Origin: Niebla homalea | Taxonomy: Eukaryota; Ascomycota; Lecanoromycetes; Lecanorales; Ramalinaceae | DNA: 64,000 nucleotides | Assembly: GCA_019925105.1 (NCBI GenBank) | Contig: JAHGAU010000020.1 | Span: 62,001 to 126,000 of the forward strand | Direction: 5' to 3' | In this document: positions 48,670-59,545 of the stretch, piece by piece | Numbering within the stretch: the first letter of the stretch is position 1 | Layout of the letters: every line of letters starts with the position of its first letter | The notes under the pieces: model-generated | What the model was told of the DNA's origin: nothing | The model's database searches: none | What the model saw: the letters and a program-made list of their open reading frames with translations, nothing else | Made by a program: the position numbers and the translations under genes

Positions 48670-49500
48670 ATTTAATAGTAATAACGAGTTTATCCATCTT
48701 ACGGTACTTATAGTAATAATATTAGAAACGTATACTTTAAACAATGAATAGATACGGTAATACCGTACCGGGAGTCCTTTATTAATAGCCCCTTTTATTA
48801 GGTAATTAACCTTTAAATTATATCTCTTAAACGTCATAATTATAAGTAATAAACGGTACTTTTTAAGGCACGCTTTAAGTATAAAATCCGTAAGTATTAA
48901 AAATAAAGCACCCGAGGAAAACGAAATATCTATACCTTTACCACCTTTAAACCTACCCTTTAAGTTTATACTTAGTAAAAATAATATATTATAAATTACT
49001 ATAAATAAAAAGTAATTCCAGGTTCTTTTAATATTAATCCAAACTGTACTTATAGTATTTAAGGTTAATATATTTAAATTTAAGCTTAAAGATATTGGCT
49101 TCTTTAATCCTAATAACGATAATATTAAGCCGGTAATATATATAAATAACTTAAGAATCTTAAAACCGGTTAAGTAATAATTATATATAATTACTTTAAC
49201 GTCCATTTCCGGACGTAATTCTCTATATTTATAATTACTATAACGGTTACGGATCTTATTTAATAAATTAATAACGTTAAGTATAATTAATTTAATATAT
49301 ATAAGCCGTACTTATATTTATTAATATATTTATTTAATAACTTACATTAATAAAATTATTAATAAGAGCTTTAAAAGCGTTAATAAAGTTTATAATATTT
49401 ATATTATAACTTTAAAAAGGAAAAGAAATATAAGTTAAAACCTTAGAAAAATAACTTAAGTTAATATATTAAAAAAGAGGAAAAGTAAGTATATTATATT
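48670..49500 (+). pseudogene. Gag-like remnant of the small LTR element (tentative)
   Basis: The plus-strand frame reads LETYTLNNEQIRQYRTGSPL (Q at TAG/TAA), then NKAPEENEISIPLPPLNLPF, then KLKDIGFFNPNNDNIKPVIY near 49090. The pattern IGFFxPxxxxxxPVxYxxxLxIxK resembles the block before the capsid-type domain of fungal Gypsy gag proteins (GFFDP..., then a tyrosine-rich motif). The opposite strand has a 188-codon stop-free frame (48640-49206), the longest in the window. It is hydrophobic, rich in Leu/Ile, begins inside the LTR and is probably a by-product of AT bias. Confidence 0.35.
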
Positions 49501-50105
49501 AATAACGATAATAATAATAATAAGTTTATTTTTACCGGTTTTATTATTATCGCTGAAGAATTTATACTTAAATTATTTATAATAATACTAAAATAAGGCC
49601 GTAATATTATATTTATAATATCTATATTAATTAAAATATTTATATTAATAAATAAGTAATACTTTATTTAATTATTATATAAATTATACGTAACGATTAT
49701 AAGTTAATATTATATTTATTTTAAAAAGTTCCTTTCCTATAATATATTATATTAATACCTTTAAAAAGCTTATTATTATAAGTATTAAGAAGTCGATTAT
49801 AAATATCCCGTTAATATTTAACCCGGTAATACCTCGGAAATTACGGATTTAAGCGATTTAACTTAATTGTAATATTTAAATCCACGATTATTTCCCGGGT
49901 ACGATTATGATAATTACCTGGGTTAATTTTTTTACCTTTTATTTTTTATTATATGCTTCTTAATAATAACTTTTTTTATATTATTACCCTTAAGTATACT
50001 CGGTGCTAAGATAAGCCTATATAAAGCTCCGGAACCCCTTAATATATACTTTTATTATTATTATTATTACTTATAAGGTATAAGCCTTTTTTATAAATAG
50101 TAAAT

Positions 50106-50256
50106 TATTAGGGACTTAATAAAACTGATTTATACCACGGAACGGGTTCCGTATTACTTAATACCCGTATTTACTATATATAACTTATTATTATATACCT
50201 AGATAGATTATTATTTATATATTATATTATTTATATATTTTATTAGGGCTTTTATA
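50106..50256 (+). repeat. Right LTR (151 bp) of the small LTR element
   Basis: Same length as the left LTR, with the GGAACGGGTTCC palindrome near 50138. The right duplication CTTAA follows at 50257-50261. Gypsy-2 sequence resumes immediately (GTAATTATTAATTAATATT, as in Gypsy-1 near 11438). Confidence 0.85.
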
Positions 50257-50567
50257 CTTAAGTAATTATTAATTAATATTATAAAAACTTTTTTCTTATT
50301 TACTTTTTTTTATTAAATTTTATAAAAAGATTTTTAATAAGCTTTATAAGTTAAGTTAACTATTTATTAACGTAAAATACCTTTATTATATTATTATTAG
50401 ATAAATATTATTATATTTATATATATACTTAACGATTCTTTTTCCTTTACCCTTTTTTTATTAAGTTTAATAATAAATTTTTAATAAGCCTTATAATCAA
50501 CCAGCTTTACATTAACTTCTTAAATATATTTTTTTATACCCTAAAGATTAACGTATAAAAAGGGAGA

Positions 50568-50720
50568 TAATTATTAATAATTAACGCTATTTTTACGCCG
50601 GTGTTAAAGTAATACGTTATACTATTACGTTAAGGTAGGCTATTAAGTTTTGGTAAAAAACCTTAATAAAAAGCCTTAATAACGGCCTTAATATATGTTA
50701 TTTATAAGCCGTAACTTAAT
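50568..50720 (+). repeat. Gypsy-2 3' LTR, left part
   Basis: It follows a purine stretch AAAAAGGGAGA (about 50557-50567) and aligns with 11739-11880 of Gypsy-1. It carries a private variant of about 15 bp (TATTAAGTTTTGGTAAAAA near 50641) where the other LTRs read CGAARGG. It is cut by LINE-E and continues at 56527. Confidence 0.8.
50708..50720. repeat. Target-site duplication of LINE-E (left copy)
   Basis: GCCGTAACTTAAT here faces GTTATAACTTAAT at 56514-56526. Thirteen positions match apart from three C/T or G/A differences, as expected when an originally identical pair is hit separately by RIP. The last nine bases are identical. Confidence 0.75.
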
Positions 50721-52599
50721 TAATTAATTAATTAATTGATTGATTTATATTACGGGTTTAGTTAAGTTAATTCCGGCGTTCCTTAATACGTAACTTTTTA
50801 GTTTTATTAATAATTATAAAAACCTGATATTTATAACGTTAGGGTAAAAACCAGCGTTTACCAGGTTTTTACCCTTTATCCCTTAAATTAAAGGATATTA
50901 ATAGCCGTTTAAAGAATAATAATTTATTTATATATTTCTTATATTTTAATTCCCTTAAAAAAATCCGTAATATTACGACTGTATCCTTATAAAGGTTATC
51001 CTTAAGCTCGTTACTTTTTTATATTTTTATATATTTATATTACCTTAATCTTATATAATACCTTTAAATATTTTTATTAATATTTATATATTTAATATAT
51101 ACCCCTTTTATATTATTATCGTTATTAACTCCTTTAAAGACTTTTAATAAATGTTTACTATTATATCCTTACGGCTATAAAAATAACTTTTTAATTTATA
51201 TAATTAATATAATTAATTTCCGCTCCTTTTTTTTTCCCTTAATTAATAACGGGTTTTTTCCATAAAGTCTTTAATAATTTTATTTATCTTTATAATAAGG
51301 TTAAACTATAATAGTAATCCGGTAAATACTATAAATTTAACGGTTATCCGGATATTTCACTTTATAAATAATATTTAATAATAATTATAAATATTAATTT
51401 TTACGATAAATCTTAATTTAATTTCCGTAAATAAAGGATAAGAAATAAAGATATATATAACGTTTTATTTCCTTTATCCGTATTTATATCCGGTATTTAT
51501 TTAACCCTTAATATATATAATAAATAAGAAGTAAATTAAACCGTTTTTACCTATTTAAAATTAAATTGTTAATACGTTATTACCCTTTTTTATAATATTA
51601 TAATAGCGGAAATACTTATTAATAATCTTTTTATTATTAAAAGTTAAATAATAATAACCTTAAAATATAAAATCTTTATATTTCTATTAATATTTAATTT
51701 ATTTTATTATAGCTTATAAAGTAATTATTATAATTTTTATTCTTTAAATCTTTTTAATTTTAATTTTTTTTATATTTAATAAGAGTTTATACCCGCTTAA
51801 GTTAATTTCCGGGATATTAATAAAATTAATTTCCTTCTTAACTTATTCTTATTTTATCTTAATAAAAAGAAAAATAAATATCTTTAATTTATTTTTTTTA
51901 ACTTTAAATTTATTAAGATTTTAACGGATCCGTCCGTTTTTTATTATCGTAATTAAATATATATATTTTTTTAACCTTATTTAAGTAATTATTTAATTTA
52001 ATAAGATTTTAATTAATAATATAAAGACCTTAAACTTTAATATCGGGATAAAAGTTACTTTATAAATACCGTTAATTATTCTTAAATACCGATTCTAGAT
52101 TTTCTATAATATTTAAATAAACTCTTTCTTATATCCCGGAGTACTTTTAGGTATATATTAAATAATCGTAATATATATTATAATTAACTTTATTATAGTT
52201 TAATAAACGGTCCGGGTTTTTATAATATAACTCTTTATATTAATATAATAAGATAAATAAGGCCTTTTTCTTATAAAGTTATTTTTTTTAAACCTTTCTT
52301 ATATAATCCTTTTAATTAAGTTTTTATTTATTTAAAAATTAAGGATTTTAATATTAATATCCGGCTTTATTATAATTTTACTTAAGTTTATTATAACTAT
52401 TATATTATATAGCCTTAAGCTTTTAATTATATAAATAAATTTATATTTATATAATATAAATTAAGCTTTATAAGTTTTTATTTATTAAAGATAAATTTTA
52501 TAAATTTATTTTAATTCTAAATAATTTATATATATAAAGGTATTATAGATTAAAAGGTAAATATTATTAATAAAGTTTTTAATTTAAACCTTTTATTTT

Positions 52600-53330
52600 A
52601 ACTTAATAAGTTTTTTAATTAATAAACCGTTAAAGAATAAAAATAATATAGGAAAAATAAGTAATTTTTAAGGAATTTCCGTTATAACGGACTTTATTAA
52701 GCTTATCTTTTATTTTAAGTTAATTAATATAACTTAATCGCTTAAGAAACTCTTTATTTATTTAATTAAAAAGAATAATATTTTTTTTTTTAAGTTATAT
52801 AGTAATTTTTAATAATTTATTTTATTAAAAATATTTATAATATTAAAAGAAAAAAGACTTATAATATATTTTTTCTTATAATTTTATACCGTATATATGT
52901 TATTAATTAATCCTTTAAGGATTATTTTTATTAATTAATTTCTTTTTATTTTTATTTATTAATTAAAAAGAAGTTTATAGTTTTTTATATAATCGTTAAG
53001 GATCCTTATTATTACCGTTTTTAAGGCTTTCCTTAACGTATATAGGAGTATAATAAGTCTATAAAACTTTACCTTAAAGTAATCCGGCTTAATAAGCTTC
53101 TTAAGGATAATTATCTTTATTTCCTTAAATTTATATAAGTAATAATTAACGTTGAAATATACTTAAAAAAGGTAAATAAAAACCTTTTTAAACGGTAAAA
53201 TTATTATTATTAAGAATCTATTGGGAATCTTATTTAATCTTAAGGTTTTATTTTTCTTTAATTTATTAATTATTTTAATTATTATATCTTATATTATTAT
53301 TTTATTTATTAATACGGGGTTAAAGTATAT
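52600..53330 (-). pseudogene. LINE-E reverse transcriptase remnant
   Basis: The position comes from alignment with LINE-C at equal distance from the tail. The minus strand is interrupted by many stops. A plus-strand open frame at 53221-53511 overlaps the end of this region and has the hydrophobic, Leu/Ile-rich make-up of an antisense artefact. Confidence 0.7.
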
Positions 53331-54599
53331 AATGCCGTTAATATTATTTAGGTTAACTTTTAATAAAAGAAGGAAAAATATTCCTTTAAGGGCCTTAATT
53401 TTATTATTAAAGGTATTAATTAATATATTATTAAATTTTTTAAGGGGCGGGAATTTAAAGATAAACTTTAATTTCCTATTTTATTCTTTATTATACTTTA
53501 TTAACTTTTAAATACTATAAAATAAAACCGTTAAGTTATAAATTAAAAGTATATTTATTTAACCTTTTTAATAATCTTTTCCTTTTCCTTTTAAGTAACT
53601 TTTAGTTAATTAAGTATTTCCTGGTTTTTATACTTAAAAGTTTATTTAATTAGTTTTTTTTTATTTTTATAATTATAATTATATACTTTTTATTTTAATA
53701 AGTTTTAGCTCTTTAAAAGGGTTTTATTATCGGGATAATTTTATTAATTACTTTATTTAATACTTTTATTACTTATTTTATAAAAAAGTTAATTTAATCT
53801 TTATTATTTAATTAAAAAAGGTTTACAAATTATATTATTATTTCCTCCGCTTTTATATAAATCTTTATTTCCTTAACCGTTTTTTACGTTTTCTTTACCG
53901 GTAATAATATAATTATATTAATAATTTAATTTAAAGTTATTTATATCGGTATATAATTTAAGTTATATTTTAAGTCCTTTTATAATCTATATATTATAAT
54001 TACGTTAATAATTTTTTCCGTATTAAAGGTTAAATTAATTGTTATTTTAAACTTATAACTTTCTTATATAATAATTTTTTATAATATTAATAATAAAAGG
54101 TTAATTTAAACGGTAATTATTAATAAGTTATTTAATTTAATATAATTTATTATACGTTTTTCCTTATTTTATATATAATAATATAAATTAAAGTTTTTAA
54201 GTAATATATATTTATTTAAAATAATTAAGAATTTTTTAAGTAATAATATCGTAAAAGGTTTTTCTTTATTAATCGGCGGTAAATTATATACGTTATAAAT
54301 ATTAAAATTACCCTTTAAGTCCCCTTTTTTTATAATATAAAATATATAAAGGTTTTTATTATAATAAGTAATATCCTAGCTATTTACGTTAAGTTACTTT
54401 TTTATAAAGAAATATATTCTGGTTATTTTATTTCCTTTAAAAATTAAGTAAAACTTTTTTCCCGGATTAATAAATAAATATATATATAAATTATATAATA
54501 ATTTTTATATTATTATAATATTAATATCCTTAATTTTTTTAAACTTAAATATTAATATTACGGTTTTAATTCCCTTATTATAGATATTATATTATATTA

Positions 54600-56507
54600 T
54601 TTTTAAAAACGTTAATATATTATATATTAATTTTTATAAGGATTTTTTCTTTTATACCCGTTTAAATTACGGACTTCCTATTAAAGTTAAACGTTTTTTA
54701 TCTTAATATTTTCCTGGTTATTATTAAAAACGTAAAATAACCAGTTTTTAAGGTTAAGATTATAAAAAGCTTTTTTTTTTTATTATTATTTATTTTTTAT
54801 TATTTAATTAATTATACTTACTTTTTAAGGCTGTTTTTAATTAATTTATAGGATTAATCTTATATATATTATACCGTTAAATTTTTATAGTTATTTAAGT
54901 TTTTTTACGTTTGGTCTCCCTGGTTTTTATTATATATTTAGAATTTTATATTAAGTATTTTTCCTTATTATACGTAACGTATTTAAGTATACTTTTTATA
55001 AGCTTTTTAATTATTAATTTTATATATTTATAAATATTATAGCTTTTAACGTAAACCGTATATTTTATAATATTAAAATATTTTATAATAATATATTTAT
55101 AATTTTAATACTTAAAATATTAATAAATATTAACCGTTTTATTTTATAATTAAATTATTTTAAAAATCCTTCTTTAATAGTTTTTTTATTTAGGATATCG
55201 TTATATATTTTTATTAACGTTATATTTAATATAATAATAAAGTACCTTTTTACGTATCTTAAAAAGTTAAATTTTTTTATTATTAATAAAAATTTATAGT
55301 TAATAATCTTAAGCCTTAAATAAAAAACTATATTCTTCTTTTTTATATTCTTTAACGTAATTTCTTTTTTGGTTTTCTTAAAACGTAATAAATATATTTT
55401 ATCCATTATAACGGTAAACGATTACCTTAAAACCTTAATTAACTTATATTCTTTTTTATTAATTTAAACGTTAAATTTCTTTAAGCTTTTTTTTATTTTT
55501 AAAGATATTATATTAAAAAAGATATTTTTACTTTATAATTTATATATTATAATAATTTATTTTATTAATAATTCTATTATTATTTTAAAAGTTTTTATTA
55601 ATTATAATAAGTTTATTTTTATTATTATATTCCTTTTTTTTATTATTAAATAAATAGATTATCATTATTTTCGCCTTCCTTAATATAATTACCTTTTTTT
55701 CCGTTATCTTTTATTTTTTACCGCGGATACCCTTTTTATTACCCTTATTATTTAGCTTTTTTTCGTTTAAAAAGCTATTGCCTTTATATTTTTATTTTAT
55801 ATACTTAACCTTAAACCGCCGTCTTTACTTTTTATTAATGCCCTTATTACCGCCCTTAAAAAGCCCTATAGTTATTCCGTTTTTCCCAGTTTTATCTCTA
55901 TTTTTATATAGAAGTCTTTTACGTTTTTTAACTTAATTTATAATATTAATTAAGTTTTTAACGTAATATCCTTTTATTTTACCGTAAAAAGTCTTTTTAA
56001 GGCTTTTACCGCTTTTTTTACCGCCCTTTTACCTTTACTTATTAAGTAACGTATTATCTCCATTTTTTACCTTTAATCCCTTAAGGTTTTATTTTTTTTA
56101 TTAATTTCATTTCCTTTTTATATACCCTTAATAATACTTTTATTATGGTCTTCCCGCCCCTTCCCCCCGCCTGTACTCCTCGCCGTTAATACTATACCGG
56201 CCTTTTTACCCCCTTATTTACTTATTATTTCCGTATTATTATTACGCGTTTTATATATTTTAATACGCGTATTTTATTGGCCTTAATTTCTTTATTTATT
56301 TTAAGTATTATCTAGCTTATTATTATTATATTACCCGTATGTATTATTACCGTTTTTATTAATATAAATTATTTACCCGTTTATTACCTTATTTTTAACC
56401 ATTATACCACTTTTACTTATCGTACTTAATATACTTTTTTTATTATTATTAAAGCTATACGTATACATATCGTTTTAAACCTTTAAGGTCCCTTTATTCG
56501 TCGCTAT
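54600..56507 (-). pseudogene. LINE-E ORF1 remnant
   Basis: It opens (M)ATNKGTLKV near 56507, aligned with LINE-A and LINE-D. The 83-codon stop-free piece 55155-55406 keeps KKEITLKNIKKKNIVFYLRL, shared with LINE-C (EVTLRRIKKENIVFYFKL). The open frame survives because this part has few Gln codons. The region around the expected zinc knuckle (54860-54960) is degraded. Confidence 0.7.
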
Positions 56508-56526
56508 TTTTAAGTTATAACTTAAT

Positions 56527-56723
56527 AAGTATAAAGCGGGATAATTATTATTTTTATTATAAATAAAGGCTATACCCTAGTTCTTTTTAAGTTCCTTAAG
56601 AATTAATCTTATTATTAATTTACTTATTAAAGTAGTACTTAAGTATTTAAACTATAAAGTTACGTCTTCTATATTTATTTTTATTATTCCCGCCGGCGTA
56701 CCGCTAACGGAGTTAGTTTAATA
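56527..56723 (+). repeat. Gypsy-2 3' LTR, right part
   Basis: It continues the LTR after LINE-E with CTTTTTAAGTTCCTTAAG near 56583 and CCCGCCGGCGTACCGCTAACGG near 56690, ending TTTAATA at 56723. The next five bases are TAAAT. The same five bases lie left of the Gypsy-1 5' LTR, but such an AT-only match is likely chance. Confidence 0.8.
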
Positions 56724-57780
56724 TAAATATACAATATACTTATAATATCCTTAATAAACTATATTAATTTTCTATATAACCACTATTTTAATTAAATCCT
56801 TTTAAGTCTTTATTAATATATTAATTAAAAAAATTCTTAATTTAATAAATAAAATTTAAGAATAAAATTTATTTAATAATTATAATGATTTTTTTAATGA
56901 TTTTAAATTATTATAAAATTATATTATCTTTTAATTAAAATATTATTTAATATTTATAAAGTATTTAAAAATATTATATACAATATACGCATACCAAGAG
57001 CTTATCGGGCATTAGTACCAAAAGGGTATAATAACTTAACGCGTATATACTTATATTACGCACCTTTATAGCTAGGTAAATACTTATTATACATATTATA
57101 CTTATATTTTACCTTAATACTCTTAATATTTAATAAAAAGTAAAGAACCAGTTATTCTTTAAATTATATATTTAATTTATAGGTTTATCCTTAAATTTAT
57201 ATAATTTAAATTAATAAAACCGTTTAATATAAGGTTTTAAATTTTATAAAAAACAATTTATATTATAAACTTTTTTATAAGAATTAATAAGGAAAGTTTT
57301 ACTATAAAATATATATTGTTTTTTAATTTTAATAAATTAAATTTATTAATTATTTTTAAATTTATTATTATATTTTTAAGCTTATTAAAGTTAAAAGTCT
57401 TATTTATAAAAGGGAGTAAAATAAATATTATAAGTAAATTAATATTAAAATTAAACTATATAATAAGATTATTATTAAAAAGGATTATATTTAAATATAA
57501 GTTTTTTAATTATATATTAATACGGTTAAATATGCGTTTTTAATAAATAAAATCCTTAATTTTAAGTTAATTATTATAAAATATAGTTTTCATTACGGTA
57601 TACGGTAAATATAAGCGTAAACGGATATCTTCCGCAATAATTTTAACGCGTATATAACTTAAATTTATAATTATATTTATATATTATTAATTAATTATAT
57701 TTATTATAATAATAACTTTAATAATAAATCTGAATATATCGTTATATATATTTGTTATTTTATTAAATTAAGGCTTACCG
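56724..57780. other. Unassigned AT-rich DNA
   Basis: No element was recognised. ATACAATATAC occurs at about 56730 and 56976. A less mutated patch around 56990-57080 (ACCAAGAGCTTATCGGGC, GTACCAAAAGGG) retains CpA. An open plus-strand frame at 57316-57543 (75 codons, Leu/Ile/Lys/Asn-rich, few other residues) could be a degraded coding piece or a composition effect; I cannot decide. Confidence 0.45.
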
Positions 57781-58260
57781 TTAATAGCTTATAACGTAAA
57801 TAACCTAAAGACGCATTCTTAATACCTCTTAAAGTTAAATCGGTTACTTCTTTAATATTTCTTTTAAATTATTTTAGAATAATAAAACCTTTAAGTAAAA
57901 TATTTAAATTATTATACCTTCCTTTACCTGCTCGGTAAGTTCTTTATTATTACTTTCTTTATATCGGTATTTAAATCTGGATCCTTACTATTTTATTTAT
58001 ACTTAAAATTTAGCACTATATTACTTAACTTAATAATAAGCTTTTCATAAAAACCCTCCCTTACCATTTATGATCTCTATATACGATACGTACCATTTAA
58101 ATTATTTATAAACGTAATAGTTAAAGTATTAATATTAAAGGTATTACCATTTATAATATTTAAAGACCTCTATTATAAATTTGCTTTAAAGCCGAAGTAA
58201 GTAAATATTAAGGTAAGAAAAGTATATTTAATCTTAACCTGCCTTTTAATTTTCGTCGCC
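57780..58260 (-). pseudogene. Degenerate coding-like repeat, second copy of the window-start family
   Basis: On the minus strand the sequence near 58190-58080 reads RSLNIINGNTFNINTLT, then INNLNGTYRI. This aligns at DNA level with 60-135 of the window (RSLSIIDGYTFNSNTLT). A further polar stretch, FKYKQNSKDPDLNTDIKKV, follows near 57960. The frame is broken by TAG/TAA. The family is unknown; two copies in inverted orientation 58 kb apart suggest a dispersed repeat. Confidence 0.4.
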
Positions 58261-58299
58261 GTAATAAGCGGATAAGCTATTATATACTCTAAAACCCTT

Positions 58300-59000
58300 A
58301 CCTTAAAAGCCCTTTTAAAAGCCCCCTTAAAAATCTACTTAAGAGCCACCGGCGGCCACAAGAAAAGAGTCTTTAATTAAAATATATATAAATATAGTAG
58401 AGCAATAAAGGAGCGATCTTAATAAGCTTATTTAAAGCGAGGAATTCCTAGTTACTATAAAGATATTACGGCATGGGTAAAAGGGCAATAAGTGACTACG
58501 GTAAAATACCGGAAATAACGTTTTTTAAGCGATTTAAAAATCACGACTATATCCCGGGTGGCCCACGGAATTTTACGGCTTCTCGATTTTTTCTATACGG
58601 CATTAATACTCTACTACCCTAACACCTTCTCTTCTAATTAATACTATTCAGAACTTTATCTATATTATAGCTATTACCGACAAGGTTATAATTAATACTA
58701 TATTAAGGGTGATTATTGGTTCTCCATCCAAAACGCGTTATTTTTAAGCTTATCGGGGCGGGAATATACGCATATAAAATATTATTTCTTATTAAGGGGC
58801 TTACTGAAGGGCTTGCTAAGGGTGAGTATAAGGGTATAGGTAAAGGTAAAGGTAAAGGTAAGGGTAAAGATAAGAATAAGGATGTTAACAATCCAGCTCA
58901 GCCCTCTCTCTTTACCTTTACTTTTATTATTATATGCATCCTTACTTACACCTTTATCTAAACCGTTATTACCCTATTTAATAAAGAAAATAAGCCTCCC
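58300..59000 (+). pseudogene. Low-RIP region with coding-like frame, unknown product
   Basis: Base composition is closer to normal here (e.g. AGAGCCACCGGCGGCCACAAG near 58341). From the ATG at 58473 a frame reads MGKRAISDYGKIPEITFFKR, then PGGPRNFTASRFFLYGINTL, stopping at 58620. A later plus-strand frame (58716-58961) reads HPKRVIFKLIGAGIYAYK and then a Gly-Lys repeat from the microsatellite. These could be exons or broken parts of a degraded host gene. I recognise no domain, and an opposite-strand frame at 58703-58891 has no better claim. Confidence 0.3.
58824..58875 (+). repeat. GGTAAA/GGGTAA-type microsatellite
   Basis: Imperfect hexamer run reading GGTGAGTATAAGGGTATAGG, then GGTAAAGGTAAAGGTAAAGG. 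It encodes an alternating Gly-Lys stretch in one plus-strand frame. The unit resembles neither TTAGGG exactly nor a LINE tail. Confidence 0.7.
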
Positions 59001-59545
59001 TAGAGGTTTATACGCTTATATAAGCTCGAATTTTCATTAATTTACCGATTATCCGACTTTAAAGTTTAAAGACTTAACTTAAAGATTAAAATATAATTAA
59101 CGACGTAAGTAAGAATCTTCTCGGTTAAGCATAAAGTAATTTCCGAGGTAATTGCGATTATATAGTTATATAAAAAATTAATATTAAAATCATATATACT
59201 TAATTCGTTTTAATTAAAAAAATTGGTTAATATATATACGTTAATAAAGGTCCAATTAAAACCAGGTAAATATATAAAGATAAAAATTAAGTATCTTATT
59301 TCCTTCTCTTTATTATGCTATCTCGTAATAAAGGTAAATAATTAAATTCCTGCCTTTTTTCTTTTTTCGCTTTATTTCCCCTTTATATAATACTCAATTA
59401 ACCGCCCTCTATAGCTATTATAATCGTATATAAAGCAACGTATATTAAATCGCTTAAGACTAGAGAAGGAGCATACTAATCCCTGGAATCGAGAAAGCAG
59501 ACAATTCGTTCGGTTGAGATATCATAAGGAGGCGGCTTAAAATTA
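59001..59545. other. Mixed low-RIP and AT-rich sequence before LINE-G
   Basis: No gene was recognised. A nearly unmutated patch at about 59455-59540 (AGACTAGAGAAGGAGC, GAAAGCAGACAATTCGTTCG) ends where homology to other LINE copies begins, so it probably is the pre-insertion target. Confidence 0.4.

Larger units (their letters stand above)
48519..50256 (+). mobile_element. Small LTR retrotransposon (1738 bp) with 151-bp LTRs
   Basis: Two direct repeats of exactly 151 bp (48519-48669 and 50106-50256) start TGTTAAGGA/TATTAGGGA and end TATA, which fits TG...CA after RIP. They are flanked by CTTAA duplications. The 1436-bp internal part has one gag-like reading and no sign of protease, RT or integrase. 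Size and content fit a non-autonomous (TRIM/LARD-like) element depending on another family's enzymes. It is less RIP-degraded than its Gypsy host. Confidence 0.85.
50721..56513 (-). mobile_element. LINE-E: full-length Tad1-like LINE inside the Gypsy-2 3' LTR
   Basis: 5793 bp. The tail (plus strand TTAA units then TTGATTGA) starts at 50721. The ORF1 start codon (ATA for ATG) is at 56505-56507, leaving a leader of only 6 bases before the target duplication. RT lies at about 52600-53330, the endonuclease at about 54080-54530 (YNxPP-like block near 54270) and ORF1 from 54600 to 56507. A stop-free ORF1 piece at 55155-55406 (minus) reads IYLLRFKKTKKEITLKNIKK and matches the ORF1 domain of LINE-C. 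Confidence 0.9.
41967..56723 (+). mobile_element. Gypsy-2: 5'-truncated Gypsy-1-family element with three insertions
   Basis: Segments: 41967-45108, 46876-48518, 50262-50720 and 56527-56723. It starts at a point equal to 6665 of Gypsy-1, immediately after the LINE-D tail, so LTR, gag and protease are missing. RT, RNase H, integrase, the long 3' region and the 3' LTR are present. Insertions are LINE-F, a 1738-bp small LTR element and LINE-E; each carries its own target duplication. Confidence 0.85.

Noticed and set aside
53221..53511. Open plus-strand frame of 96 codons
   Set aside because: It is antisense to LINE-E RT/ORF2 and hydrophobic; not conserved as a frame in LINE-B.
4474..56728. TAAAT left of the Gypsy-1 5' LTR and right of the Gypsy-2 3' LTR as one target duplication
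   Set aside because: A five-base AT-only match is likely by chance here, and LTR-specific variants differ between the two.
58703..58891. Minus-strand frame with Pro-Leu repeats and the overlapping plus-strand Gly-Lys frame
   Set aside because: Both get their repeats from the GGTAAA-type microsatellite, so repeat content is no evidence for coding; kept only as part of a tentative pseudogene region.
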